Positions 55,864 through 64,000 of a stretch of 64,000 bases of DNA are shown one piece after another (within the stretch, counting starts at the first letter, position 1; every line of letters starts with the position of its first letter). The notes below the pieces were generated by a model that saw only the letters and a list, made by a program, of their open reading frames with translations, searched no databases and was not told the DNA's origin. The position numbers and the translations under genes were made by a program. The DNA comes from Solirubrobacter pauli (GTDB lineage: Bacteria; Actinomycetota; Thermoleophilia; Solirubrobacterales; Solirubrobacteraceae), in contig NZ_RBIL01000001.1 in the NCBI RefSeq assembly GCF_003633755.1, forward strand, positions 2,155,426 through 2,219,425, read 5' to 3'.

Positions 55864-57774
55864 GAGCGTGGCCGCCCCAAGGGCGGGCGGACCGTCCGCC
55901 GGGTCCTGCTCGCCGCGGCCGGCGCCGTGCTTGTCGGTGCTGCGCCCGCGCACGCGGCGACGTTCGCCGTCAACACGACGGCGAACAACTCGACGTGCAA
56001 CGCGCTCACCTGCTCGTTGCCGGGTGCGTTCAACGCGGCGCTCGCCACGCCCGAAGCGGACACGATCACGGTGCCGGCGGGCATCTACTCGGTGCCGGAG
56101 CTCACGACGACCGGCGCCCCGCGCGTGACGATCGTGGGTGCGGGCGCGAACGCGACCTTCATCCAGCCGGCCGCCACCACCCGCGTGTTCAGCGCGGGCT
56201 CGAACTCGTCGCTCGCGCTCGCTGACCTCACCGTCCGTGGCGGTCGCGGCGGGACCGGCAGCGGCGGCAACGTCCTCGCCCAGAGCGCCTCGACGGTGTC
56301 GCTCGCGGGTGTGCGCCTCACGGACGGCCAGGCGGCAACCGGCGGTGGGCTGGGCAGCCTCGGCGCCTCGTCGCTGACGATCGCCGAGAGCCTGATCGAC
56401 ACCAACACCGCGACCGGCGGCGGCACCGGCGGCGGCGTCTACCTCCGGGGCGAGACCTTTGGAACCACACTGACCGTCACGGACTCGACGATCGCGCGCA
56501 ACAGCGCGAGCACCGGCGCGGGGATCTGGAGCTCCGCACAGCCCGCGATGACGCTGCGCGGCGTGACGCTGGCCTACAACGCGGCTCGAAGCACGCAGCT
56601 CAGCGTCGGAGGGCTGCAGTCGTCGAACGGTGCGGGAGGCGCCGTGTTCCAGGGCTCGCTGATCACAGGCAACACCGCGCCCTTCGTCACCGGCTCGGAC
56701 ACGATCGACAGCCCCTCCAACTGCGCGATCACCGGCCCGGTGACCGACCAGGGCGGGAACGTCGAGGATGTCGCGCAGTGCGGCCTCGGCGCGTCGAGCC
56801 GGCCCAACACCAACGCACTCCTCGCCACGACGTTCGACACCTCCGAGCCGCCCGTCCTGACGCTCCCCGCGTCCAGCCCCGCGGTCGACTTCGCCGACTG
56901 CGCCGGCCGCACGCTCGACCAGCGCGGCGTGCCACGGCCCCAGGGCGCGCGCTGCGACGCCGGCGCGTACGAGTTCAACCCGGTGCCGACGACCGCGGTG
57001 GCGGGCGCGGCGCCGCCGTTCACGTTCAGCTCCAACGAGGCCGGCGCCACGTTCCAGTGCTCGCTGGACGGCGGGCCGTTCACGGCGTGCGCGTCGCCGT
57101 TCGACCCCGGCGCCGGACCGGGGACGCACACGCTCGCCGTCCGCGCGGTCGATGCCCAGGGGCAGCCTGACCCGAACCCGCAGACGGTGACGTTCACGGT
57201 CCAGCCGCCGCCGCCGACGCCGACCCCGACGGCCACGCCCAGCCCGACGGCGACGCCCGTCGCCGGTCGGGTGATCGTCGTCGGCCCGTCGCGGGGGACG
57301 GTGCGGGTGAAGGTCCCGGGGTCCAAGCGCTACGTCGACCTCGACGAGACGCGGGGCATCCCGGTCGGCTCGAGCGTCGACACGCGCAAGGGCCGCGTGA
57401 CGCTGACCGCGATCCCGAAGGCGGGCGCGAAGCCGGAGACCGCCGTGTTCTTCGACGGCCTGTTCAAGGTCACGCAGTCGCGGGGCATCACGACGCTGAC
57501 GCTCACCGAGCAGCTCGCCGCGTGCCCCAAGCGCAAGAGCGCCCGCGCGAGCGCCAAGAAGCCCAAGAAGCGCAAGCTCTGGGGTGACGGCAAGGGCTCG
57601 TTCCGCACGGCCGGCAAGTACAGCGCCGCCACGGTCCGCGGCACCAAGTGGCTCGTCGAGGACTCGTGCGCGGGCACGCTCACGCGGGTCACGCGCGGCT
57701 CCGTGCGGGTCGACCACGGCAGGAAGCGGATCATCCTGCGGGCCGGCAAGCGCTACCTGGCGAAGCCGCGATGA
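55822..57774 (+). CDS. Secreted beta-helix protein with Ig-like and FecR-like modules (array member 2)
   Basis: 650 aa from GTG 55822, the only plausible start codon before the signal peptide; it lies inside the decayed module and has no Shine-Dalgarno. The signal peptide [20 protein letters not shown] begins only about residue 29. The beta-helix runs from [16 protein letters not shown] to [19 protein letters not shown]. One Ig-like repeat follows ([19 protein letters not shown]), then a Pro/Thr hinge and the C-terminal FecR-like module ending [20 protein letters not shown] and [11 protein letters not shown]. The native start may have been lost by recombination. Confidence 0.8.
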   Translation: MTQTSGLTTSTLFEERGRPKGGRTVRRVLLAAAGAVLVGAAPAHAATFAVNTTANNSTCNALTCSLPGAFNAALATPEADTITVPAGIYSVPELTTTGAPRVTIVGAGANATFIQPAATTRVFSAGSNSSLALADLTVRGGRGGTGSGGNVLAQSASTVSLAGVRLTDGQAATGGGLGSLGASSLTIAESLIDTNTATGGGTGGGVYLRGETFGTTLTVTDSTIARNSASTGAGIWSSAQPAMTLRGVTLAYNAARSTQLSVGGLQSSNGAGGAVFQGSLITGNTAPFVTGSDTIDSPSNCAITGPVTDQGGNVEDVAQCGLGASSRPNTNALLATTFDTSEPPVLTLPASSPAVDFADCAGRTLDQRGVPRPQGARCDAGAYEFNPVPTTAVAGAAPPFTFSSNEAGATFQCSLDGGPFTACASPFDPGAGPGTHTLAVRAVDAQGQPDPNPQTVTFTVQPPPPTPTPTATPSPTATPVAGRVIVVGPSRGTVRVKVPGSKRYVDLDETRGIPVGSSVDTRKGRVTLTAIPKAGAKPETAVFFDGLFKVTQSRGITTLTLTEQLAACPKRKSARASAKKPKKRKLWGDGKGSFRTAGKYSAATVRGTKWLVEDSCAGTLTRVTRGSVRVDHGRKRIILRAGKRYLAKPR

Positions 57775-59471
57775 AGCGCGCGCTCCTCACGCTGCTGGCC
57801 GCTCTGGCGTTCGCCGCGCCCGCGCAGGCCGCCACGATCGCGGTGACGACGTTCGACGACGGCGCGAACGCGTTCTGCCCGTCCGCGACGCAGTGCTCGT
57901 TGCGGGCCGCGATCGCACTCAGCAAGAGCAACGGCGGGACCAACAGCGACGACACGATCGTGCTGCAGGCGGGCACGTACCAGCTCGCGAACGCGCCGCT
58001 GTCCACGAGCACGACCAACCAGGGCGTGACGATCCTCGGCGCCGGCGCGGACAAGACGGTCATCCGCGCGGCGCTGAACCAACGGTTGCTCGAGGTGCAG
58101 GGCGAGTCGGCCTTCACGCTGCGCGGGCTCGCGTTGGCGGGCGGCGACGCCGGTGCCGACGCCAACGGCGGCAACGTCCTCGTGAGCTCCGCGGAGCTCC
58201 GGCTCGACCACGTCCGGGTCACCGGTGGGCGCGCGGTGCAGGGCGGCGGGATCGCCGCCCAGAACGGGCAGGTGCTCGCCGACCACACCCTGATCGACAA
58301 CAACGTCGCCACGCAGAGCGGCGGTGGAATCGCGAGCTACGGCGGCAGCGAGCTCTCCCTGTTGACCTCGACGGTGACCGGAAACAGCGCGCTACAGGGC
58401 GGCGGGATCTCCGTCAGCGACCAGCAGACGGTCGCGACGCTCCTCGCGCTGACGACGCTGGCGAACAACACCGCCTCGACATCACCCGGTGGCGGGCTGT
58501 TCGTCACCAACAGCGCCGGCGCGCCGACCGTCGCCGCCTCGATCGTCGCCGGCAATCTCGGCCGCCTCCTCCGCCAGGGACCGCTCGTGGCCTCCAACTG
58601 CGGCGGGATCCTCCCCACGGACGGCCGCGGGAACCTCGAGTCCGGCACGGACTGCTCGTTCGACGACCCGGCCTCGCGCCAGACGCCCAGCACCGGACTC
58701 GCGGCGGCGCTCGTCGACGACGGCGGCACCATGCCCGTCCTCCCGATCAGCGCCGACAGCGCTGCCCGCGACCTCGCCGGGCCGTGCACGAGCACGGACC
58801 TGCGGGACGTCCAGCGTCCGGTCGGCGGCGCGTGCGACGCCGGTGCCTACGAGTACGTCCCGCCGCCGCCACCGGCGGCGACGCCGACCCCGGAGGCCCA
58901 ACCGCCCGTCGTCACCCCGACCCCCACGCCAACCGTCGTGCCGGTGCCGACCCCCGTCGCCGGACGCGTGATCGTCGCGGCCCGGGACCGCGGGACCGTC
59001 CTGGTGAAGCCGAAGGGCGCGAAGCGCTACGAGCCGCTCGACGCCGCCAAGGGCATCCCGGTCGGCTCGACCATCGACGCGCGCAAGGGCCGCGTCCGCC
59101 TCACGTCGATCCCGAAGGCGGGTGCCCCGCCCGAGACGGCGGTCTTCTACGCCGGGATCTTCCGGATCACCCAGGCACGCGGCATCACCGACCTCAAGCT
59201 GGTCCAGGCGCTCGCCGCCTGCCCGCGGGGCAAGGCGAGCAGCGCCGCGAAGAAGCCGAAGAAGCGCCGGCTCTGGGGCGACGGCAAGGGCTCGTTCCGC
59301 ACCAGCGGCAAGTACAGCGCCGCCACCGTCCGCGGCACCAAGTGGCTCGTCGAGGACTCCTGCGCGGGCACGCTCACGCGGGTGGCGCAGGGCAGCGTGA
59401 CCGTCCGCCACGGCAAGCGGACGATTGTCGTACGCGCCGGCAAGCGGTATCTGGCCCGTCCTAGACGCTAG
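57771..59471 (+). CDS. Secreted beta-helix protein with FecR-like module (array member 3)
   Basis: 566 aa from ATG 57771 (ATGA with member 2). Signal peptide [19 protein letters not shown]. The beta-helix (20-360) starts at [18 protein letters not shown] and ends at [16 protein letters not shown]. There is a Pro/Thr hinge and the C-terminal module with [54 protein letters not shown] and [20 protein letters not shown]. No Ig-like repeat. Coupled to member 2 and 52 nt before member 4. Confidence 0.86.
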   Translation: MKRALLTLLAALAFAAPAQAATIAVTTFDDGANAFCPSATQCSLRAAIALSKSNGGTNSDDTIVLQAGTYQLANAPLSTSTTNQGVTILGAGADKTVIRAALNQRLLEVQGESAFTLRGLALAGGDAGADANGGNVLVSSAELRLDHVRVTGGRAVQGGGIAAQNGQVLADHTLIDNNVATQSGGGIASYGGSELSLLTSTVTGNSALQGGGISVSDQQTVATLLALTTLANNTASTSPGGGLFVTNSAGAPTVAASIVAGNLGRLLRQGPLVASNCGGILPTDGRGNLESGTDCSFDDPASRQTPSTGLAAALVDDGGTMPVLPISADSAARDLAGPCTSTDLRDVQRPVGGACDAGAYEYVPPPPPAATPTPEAQPPVVTPTPTPTVVPVPTPVAGRVIVAARDRGTVLVKPKGAKRYEPLDAAKGIPVGSTIDARKGRVRLTSIPKAGAPPETAVFYAGIFRITQARGITDLKLVQALAACPRGKASSAAKKPKKRRLWGDGKGSFRTSGKYSAATVRGTKWLVEDSCAGTLTRVAQGSVTVRHGKRTIVVRAGKRYLARPRR

Positions 59472-59523
59472 AACAGGAATTCAGGCGCGTGGCGGGTTAG
59501 CCTCGTGGCAAGGAGGCGGAGGA

Positions 59524-62001
59524 ATGTCGATGCGGTTCACACGGACGGTCTTGTTGATGGTGCTCGCGTGCTTCGCGATCGCCCCGGCTGCGCACGCGGC
59601 GACCTTCCAGGTCACGACGTTCGGCGACGACCCGAGCGACGCGTGCTCGGGCACGAGCTGCCGGTCGATCCGCGCGGCCGTCGCGGCAGCGGCGCTGTCC
59701 ACCGGGCCGGACACGGTGCGGGTCCCCAGCGGTGACTACCAGCTCGCGCAGGGCCAGATCCTGCTCACGTCCGACGTGACGATCGAGGGCGATGGCGCGC
59801 GCACGACGATCGTGCGCGGCAACGCGAGCGCCTTCCGGGCGTTCGAAGTGCCGACCGGCGTGACCGCGTCGATCACCGGCGTGAGCCTCGTCGGGGGTCG
59901 GGCGACCGACGAGAACAGCCCGACGTTCTACGCCGGCGGCCTGATCCGCAACTCGGGCTCGCTCACGCTCAGTCGCGTGCGGGTGACGGGCGGCTCCGCT
60001 TCCAGCGGCGGCGGCATCGCCAACGTCGGCGGCACGATGGCGATCGACCGCAGCCTGATCCACGGCAACACCGCGAACATCGGCGGCTCGGACTCAGGCG
60101 GGATCGTGAACCAAGGCGGCGGCAACCTCGTCGTACGCAACACGACGATCGCCTTCAATCACGCGAACGCCGGCGGCGGCGCGTACGCCTCCTGGGGCGG
60201 AAGCCAGGCCCGGCCGAACACAGCGCTGTTCGAGTTCGTCACGATCGCGCGCAACACCGCCGGCAACGGCAACGGCGGGGTCGCCTTCGACTCGGGCGCT
60301 GGGGACAGCCTGCGCGTCCGCGGCTCGATCATCGCGGCGAACGGCACGACCAACTGCGCGGGAACTCCGGAGTCGATCGACGCGAACTTCACGGACGACA
60401 CCTCGTGCGGGATCGTCCCGACCAGCGCGCCGCTCGTATCCGACGAGCTGACCAACCAGGGCGGCGAGACCAACGTCGTGAACCTGACGTCGGGGAGCCC
60501 CGCCCTGGAAGCCATCCCGGCCGGCCAGTGCCTGCCGACCGACCAGCGCGGCGTCACCCGCCCGGTCGGTGCGGCGTGCGACGCGGGCGCGCTCGAAGTG
60601 GGCACCGCGCCGCCGGTGGTCAGCTACCCCGCGCAGGACGGCTTCACGAACGACAATCCGCTGACGATCGCGGGCAACGGCGTCGCGCCCGGGGCGGCGG
60701 TGGAGATCTTCGAAGGCGGGACGACCCCGATCGGGTTCACCGAAGCCGACGGGGACGGCAACTGGTCGATCCCGCTGGCCGCCGACCAGGCCGCCGGGCT
60801 GCACACCTACACCCTCACGGCCAACGACGGCTCGGGCGACTCGACGGCAACGACCCACCGCGTGACGTTCGACTACGAGGCCCCGCAGACGCTCCTCGGC
60901 GAAGTCCCGCCGTCGGCGACGAACCGCTCGAACGTCACGTTCACGTTCAGCTCGACCGAGCCTGGCACGTTCGAGTGCAGCCTCAGCGGCCCCGGTCGCG
61001 ACCCGGAAGCCGTCCCCTGCGACGCGGGGAGCATCACCTACGACGGCCTCGCGAACGGCTCATACGCGTTCCAGGTGCGCGCGGTCGATCGCGCGGGCAA
61101 CGTCGACCAGTTCGAGAGCTACGAGTTCCAGGTCGACTCCGGCCTGATCGCCCAGCCGACCGTGGGTGAGCCGGCGGTCGAGCCGAGCGCCGCCACGATC
61201 ACGTTCGCCAGCTCGCAGGCCGAGCGGACGTTCCGCTGCCGGCTGGAAGGACCCGGCCGTGACGGCGCGTTCCAGGACTGCGCGTCGCCGCAGCGCTACG
61301 ACGGGCTCGCCGCGGGCGCCTACACGTTCACGGTGCGCTCGAGTGACCGGGCGGGCAACTTCGCCGACTCGGCTCCGCGCACGTTCTCGGTCGCCGGTCC
61401 GCCGGTGCAGACGCAGCCCGTGGCGACGGCCAGCCCGGTCGCGACGCCCGCCCCGACCCCCACAGCCACGCCGACCCCCACGCCCACGGTCAACGAGGAC
61501 GTGACGATCCGCCCGACGGGCAAGGTCCTGGTCAAGGTGCCGGGGACGAACCAGTTCATCCCGGTGAACCGGCTCGAGGACGTGCCGCTCGGGTCGGAGA
61601 TCGACACGACCAACGGCCGCGTGGTGCTGCGGTTCGAGTCGGAGAAGGGCAAGGTCCAGACCGCCACGTTCTACGGCGGCGTCTTCCGGATCACGCAGGT
61701 GGGGAAGATCCTCGACCTCAAGCTGACGGAGCCGCTGGCGGCGTGCCCGAAGCGGGGCAAGGCGGCCACGGCGCAGAGCAAGAAGAAGGCGAAGAAGCGC
61801 AAGCTCTGGGGGGACGGCAAGGGGTCGTTCCGCACCAGCGGCAAGTACAGCGCGGCCACCGTGCGCGGCACGAAGTGGCTGGTCGAGGACTCGTGCGCGG
61901 GCACGCTGACGCGGGTGGCGACGGGCGTCGTGCAGGTCAAGCACGGCAAGAAGACGCTGCTGCTGCGCGCGGGGAAGCGGTACCTGGCCAAGCCGCGCTA
62001 A
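59524..62001 (+). CDS. Secreted beta-helix protein with three Ig-like domains and FecR-like module (array member 4)
   Basis: 825 aa from ATG 59524 with GGAGG 7 nt upstream. Signal peptide RFTRTVLLMVLACFAIAPAAHA. The beta-helix (25-360) runs from GTSCRSIRAAVAAAAL to DQRGVTRPVGAACDAGALE. A bacterial Ig domain (about 365-450, NPLTIAGNGVAPGAAVEIFE) and two Ig-like repeats of the FxCSL type (FECSLSGPG, FRCRLEGPG) follow. Then a Pro/Thr hinge and the C-terminal module ([65 protein letters not shown]). Confidence 0.87.
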   Translation: MSMRFTRTVLLMVLACFAIAPAAHAATFQVTTFGDDPSDACSGTSCRSIRAAVAAAALSTGPDTVRVPSGDYQLAQGQILLTSDVTIEGDGARTTIVRGNASAFRAFEVPTGVTASITGVSLVGGRATDENSPTFYAGGLIRNSGSLTLSRVRVTGGSASSGGGIANVGGTMAIDRSLIHGNTANIGGSDSGGIVNQGGGNLVVRNTTIAFNHANAGGGAYASWGGSQARPNTALFEFVTIARNTAGNGNGGVAFDSGAGDSLRVRGSIIAANGTTNCAGTPESIDANFTDDTSCGIVPTSAPLVSDELTNQGGETNVVNLTSGSPALEAIPAGQCLPTDQRGVTRPVGAACDAGALEVGTAPPVVSYPAQDGFTNDNPLTIAGNGVAPGAAVEIFEGGTTPIGFTEADGDGNWSIPLAADQAAGLHTYTLTANDGSGDSTATTHRVTFDYEAPQTLLGEVPPSATNRSNVTFTFSSTEPGTFECSLSGPGRDPEAVPCDAGSITYDGLANGSYAFQVRAVDRAGNVDQFESYEFQVDSGLIAQPTVGEPAVEPSAATITFASSQAERTFRCRLEGPGRDGAFQDCASPQRYDGLAAGAYTFTVRSSDRAGNFADSAPRTFSVAGPPVQTQPVATASPVATPAPTPTATPTPTPTVNEDVTIRPTGKVLVKVPGTNQFIPVNRLEDVPLGSEIDTTNGRVVLRFESEKGKVQTATFYGGVFRITQVGKILDLKLTEPLAACPKRGKAATAQSKKKAKKRKLWGDGKGSFRTSGKYSAATVRGTKWLVEDSCAGTLTRVATGVVQVKHGKKTLLLRAGKRYLAKPR

Positions 62002-62042
62002 GAACTGCCCGATCGGCCTTGTCAGGCAGATGACGATGCGGT

Positions 62043-62048
62043 TAGTGT
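62043..62048 (+). promoter_or_regulatory. -10 element TAGTGT, 9 nt before array member 5
   Basis: TTGTCA (62019-62024), an 18-nt spacer and TAGTGT, then 9 nt to the ATG at 62058. The geometry is identical to the promoter of array member 1. Confidence 0.5.
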
Positions 62049-62057
62049 CGCTCCGAA

Positions 62058-64000
62058 ATGGGGTGGCGCGCAGCGTTCATCGTCGTGATTGCCGCGCTGG
62101 CCCCGGCGCCGGCCGCGTACAGCGCCGTCTTCACCGTCACCGGCGCGGGTGAGGGCGGGACGTGCTCGGGCACGTCGTGCCCGAGCCTGCGGGCCGCGAT
62201 CACCGCCGCCGAGGGGACCCGAGCCGAGGCGGATACGATCAACGTCCCCGAAGGCGTGATCGGCATCTCGGGCGACCTGGTCGTGCAGTCGGAGATGACG
62301 ATCAATGGGGCCGACGCGCGCAAGACGGTCATCGACGGCGGCGCCAAGTACCGCTTGCGCACCACCGCGAGCGGGATCCTGACCCTGAACCGCTTCACGA
62401 TCCGCAACGGCGCGGCGGGTGGCGGCGACATCACCGACGGCGGCGGCATCTACAACGCCGGCCGCCTGAACCTGCAGGACGTGCGGGTCACGGGCAGCAC
62501 GGCGGTGCGGGGCGGCGGGATCGCGAACAACCTCGGCATCGTCGTGGCCGACAACCTGCTCGTCGACAACAACGTCGCCACCGGCGCGGGCGGCGGAGGC
62601 GGCATCCTCAACGTCGCCGGCCAGGAGCTCCCGGAGCTCAGGGGCTGGCTGATCGTCACCGACACGACGATCTTCAAGAACACCGCCACCGGCACGGGCG
62701 GGATCGGCGGCGTCTTCTCGACGGGCACCGGCGCCTCCGTGTCGCTGAACCGCTCGACGATCGCCGACAACGTCGGCAGCGCCACACGGGGCACGGGCGG
62801 AATCTTCCCGTCGGGCAACACGCAGGCCACGGGCAGCATCGTCGCCCGCAACCTCGCCGGCAGCGCGACGGTGAACTGCTCCGACCCGCTCACCAGCGGC
62901 CTGTTCAGCGTCGAGGACGACACGGACTGCGGGCTCGCGCCCGGCAACCTGAAGCCGCAGCTCGCCACCGCGTTGAGCAACCAGGGCGGCCAGGTCGACG
63001 TCCTGACGATCCCGACCACGAGCGACGCCTTCAACCGGATGCCGTTCGGCGACACCCCGTGCGAGAGCACCGACGCGCGAGGCCTCTCCCGCCCGCAGGG
63101 CACGGCCTGCGACGCGGGTGCGTTCGAGATCGACCAGCCCGCGACCGTGACCATCACGGAGGGGCCGACGGGCACGATCACCTCCACCAGCACCCAGTTC
63201 AACTTCCAGGCCAACGAGCCGGACGTGACCGTCGAGTGCGACCTCACCGGCCCGGGTCAGACCGCGGGCTTCGAGCAGTGCTACAAGTCGAACGCGCAGC
63301 CGTACTCGAACCTCGCGGACGGCCCGTACACGTTCTCGGTGCGCGCCGTCAGCGCCGCGTTCCCGAACCCGACGCCGACCACGCGCAGCTTCGTCGTCAA
63401 CGCCGCGGGCGCGCCGAACACGACGATCACGGGCGGCCCGACCGGCACCGTGGCCTCGACGTCGGCCGCGTTCACGTACACGTCGAGCGAGCCCGGCTCG
63501 ACGTTCCAGTGCGCGCTCGACGGCGCCGCGTTCGGCAACTGCCCGGCGAGCTACACCGGGCTCGCGCAGGGCGGTCACACGTTCCAGGTGCGAGCGGTCG
63601 ACGCCGCCGGTGTCCCCGACGCGACGCCCGCCTCCCGGACCTGGACCGTCGACACCGTCGCGCCGGACACGACGATCGGCAGCGGCCCGACCGGCGCCGT
63701 CGCCAGCACGACCGCGACGTTCACGTTCACCTCGCCCGAGAGCGGCGTGAACTTCCAGTGCGCGCTGGACGGCGGCGCGTTCGCGTCCTGCCCGGTCAAC
63801 TACACCGGACTCGCGCAGGGCGCGCACACGTTCCAGGTCCGCGCCGTCGACGCCGTCGGAAACGCCGACGCGACGCCCGCGTCCCGGACCTGGACCGTCG
63901 ACACGATCGCGCCCACGGTGACCATCGACACGTCCCCGGCGCGGACGAACGACACCACGCCGTCGTTCACGTTCAGCGCCAATGAGGCCGGCGTGGGCTT
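62058..64000 (+). CDS. Secreted beta-helix protein with repeated Ig-like domains, partial (array member 5)
   Basis: 647 codons, open to the right edge. ATG 62058, signal peptide GWRAAFIVVIAALAPAPAAYS. The beta-helix (25-360) starts at GTSCPSLRAAITAAEG and ends at DARGLSRPQGTACDAGAFE. At least three complete Ig-like repeats follow, with VECDLTGPGQ, STFQCALDGAAFGNCPASYTG and NFQCALDGGAFASCPVNYTG cores, and a fourth begins at the edge. Whether the C-terminal FecR-like module is present cannot be seen. Confidence 0.85.
   Translation, partial: MGWRAAFIVVIAALAPAPAAYSAVFTVTGAGEGGTCSGTSCPSLRAAITAAEGTRAEADTINVPEGVIGISGDLVVQSEMTINGADARKTVIDGGAKYRLRTTASGILTLNRFTIRNGAAGGGDITDGGGIYNAGRLNLQDVRVTGSTAVRGGGIANNLGIVVADNLLVDNNVATGAGGGGGILNVAGQELPELRGWLIVTDTTIFKNTATGTGGIGGVFSTGTGASVSLNRSTIADNVGSATRGTGGIFPSGNTQATGSIVARNLAGSATVNCSDPLTSGLFSVEDDTDCGLAPGNLKPQLATALSNQGGQVDVLTIPTTSDAFNRMPFGDTPCESTDARGLSRPQGTACDAGAFEIDQPATVTITEGPTGTITSTSTQFNFQANEPDVTVECDLTGPGQTAGFEQCYKSNAQPYSNLADGPYTFSVRAVSAAFPNPTPTTRSFVVNAAGAPNTTITGGPTGTVASTSAAFTYTSSEPGSTFQCALDGAAFGNCPASYTGLAQGGHTFQVRAVDAAGVPDATPASRTWTVDTVAPDTTIGSGPTGAVASTTATFTFTSPESGVNFQCALDGGAFASCPVNYTGLAQGAHTFQVRAVDAVGNADATPASRTWTVDTIAPTVTIDTSPARTNDTTPSFTFSANEAGVG
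63400..63906 (+). repeat. Two near-identical Ig-domain repeats of about 250 bp
   Basis: Units at about 63400-63654 and 63655-63906 share long DNA identity, for example CACACGTTCCAGGT and GACGCGACGCCCGC followed by CGGACCTGGACCGTCGACAC in both. Each encodes one Ig-like domain of about 85 residues ending in RTWTVDT. This is consistent with recent in-frame duplication. Confidence 0.8.

Noticed and set aside
55454-61893. Repeated blocks considered as a mobile element or CRISPR-like array
   Set aside because: The repeats are coding and about 2 kb apart, with no terminal inverted repeats, transposase or short regular spacing.

Overview
The window is 64 kb of very GC-rich, densely packed bacterial chromosome with no phage, IS, CRISPR, tRNA or rRNA. 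The dnaK-grpE-dnaJ-hspR order, HspR-type control, inositol-phosphate lipid genes, a 3Fe-4S ferredoxin and many secreted Ala/Pro/Thr-rich proteins point to the Actinomycetota. The secreted beta-helix proteins with a shared C-terminal FecR-like module suggest the class Thermoleophilia (Solirubrobacterales). That placement is inference from gene content.

Layout. 0-3.5 kb: minus-strand purine operon (GYD-domain protein, purD, purE, purB) running into an M24-type peptidase-like gene cut by the left edge. 3.6-6.8 kb: a secreted protein and clpB. 6.9-13.4 kb: a two-part redox and signalling block. A two-component system with a small secreted protein is followed by six translationally coupled genes: a secreted Asp/Arg-Gly tail protein, a single-pass membrane protein, ApbE, a ferric-reductase-like haem membrane protein, an FAD reductase and a ferredoxin. 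Both promoters carry matching 11-bp direct repeats. 13.4-20 kb: FHA-HTH regulator, a decarboxylase fragment, a MarR/MFS pair, and an ABC exporter with its own two-component system. 20-24.8 kb: the dnaK operon and nth. 25-34.3 kb: CAP protein, a polytopic membrane protein, PAP2-family protein, phosphatidylinositol-phosphate synthase, inositol-1-phosphate synthase, hydroxy-acid oxidase, a GT-PHP fusion, a divergent UDG-fold protein and a cupin-TPR protein. 34.3-41.2 kb: quinone oxidoreductase, lipase-like hydrolase, a two-component system facing an MMPL transporter, and small or secreted proteins. 41.3-48.4 kb: a giant secreted ThuA/sugar-dehydrogenase/PKD protein and two more secreted paralogues. 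48.5-53.9 kb: housekeeping enzymes (RNA uridine methyltransferase, map, aldo-keto reductase, argF, EEP nuclease-like, SnoaL-like). 54-64 kb: a head-to-tail array of five secreted beta-helix proteins, the last cut by the right edge.

Two global properties stand out. All nine convergent gene pairs overlap or abut at their 3' ends, leaving no room for ordinary terminators. Many first genes have a TANNNT -10 element only 6-11 nt before the start codon and no Shine-Dalgarno, which suggests leaderless or very short-leader mRNAs. Both heat-shock promoters (clpB, dnaK) share an unusual 9-5-9 inverted repeat, and both intrude into the 3' end of the upstream gene.

The best candidates for something undescribed are the 6.9-13.4 kb redox operon, which has no visible FMN-acceptor domain but has two secreted proteins sharing a D/RG tail, and the tandem beta-helix/FecR-like array with a decayed module inside it.
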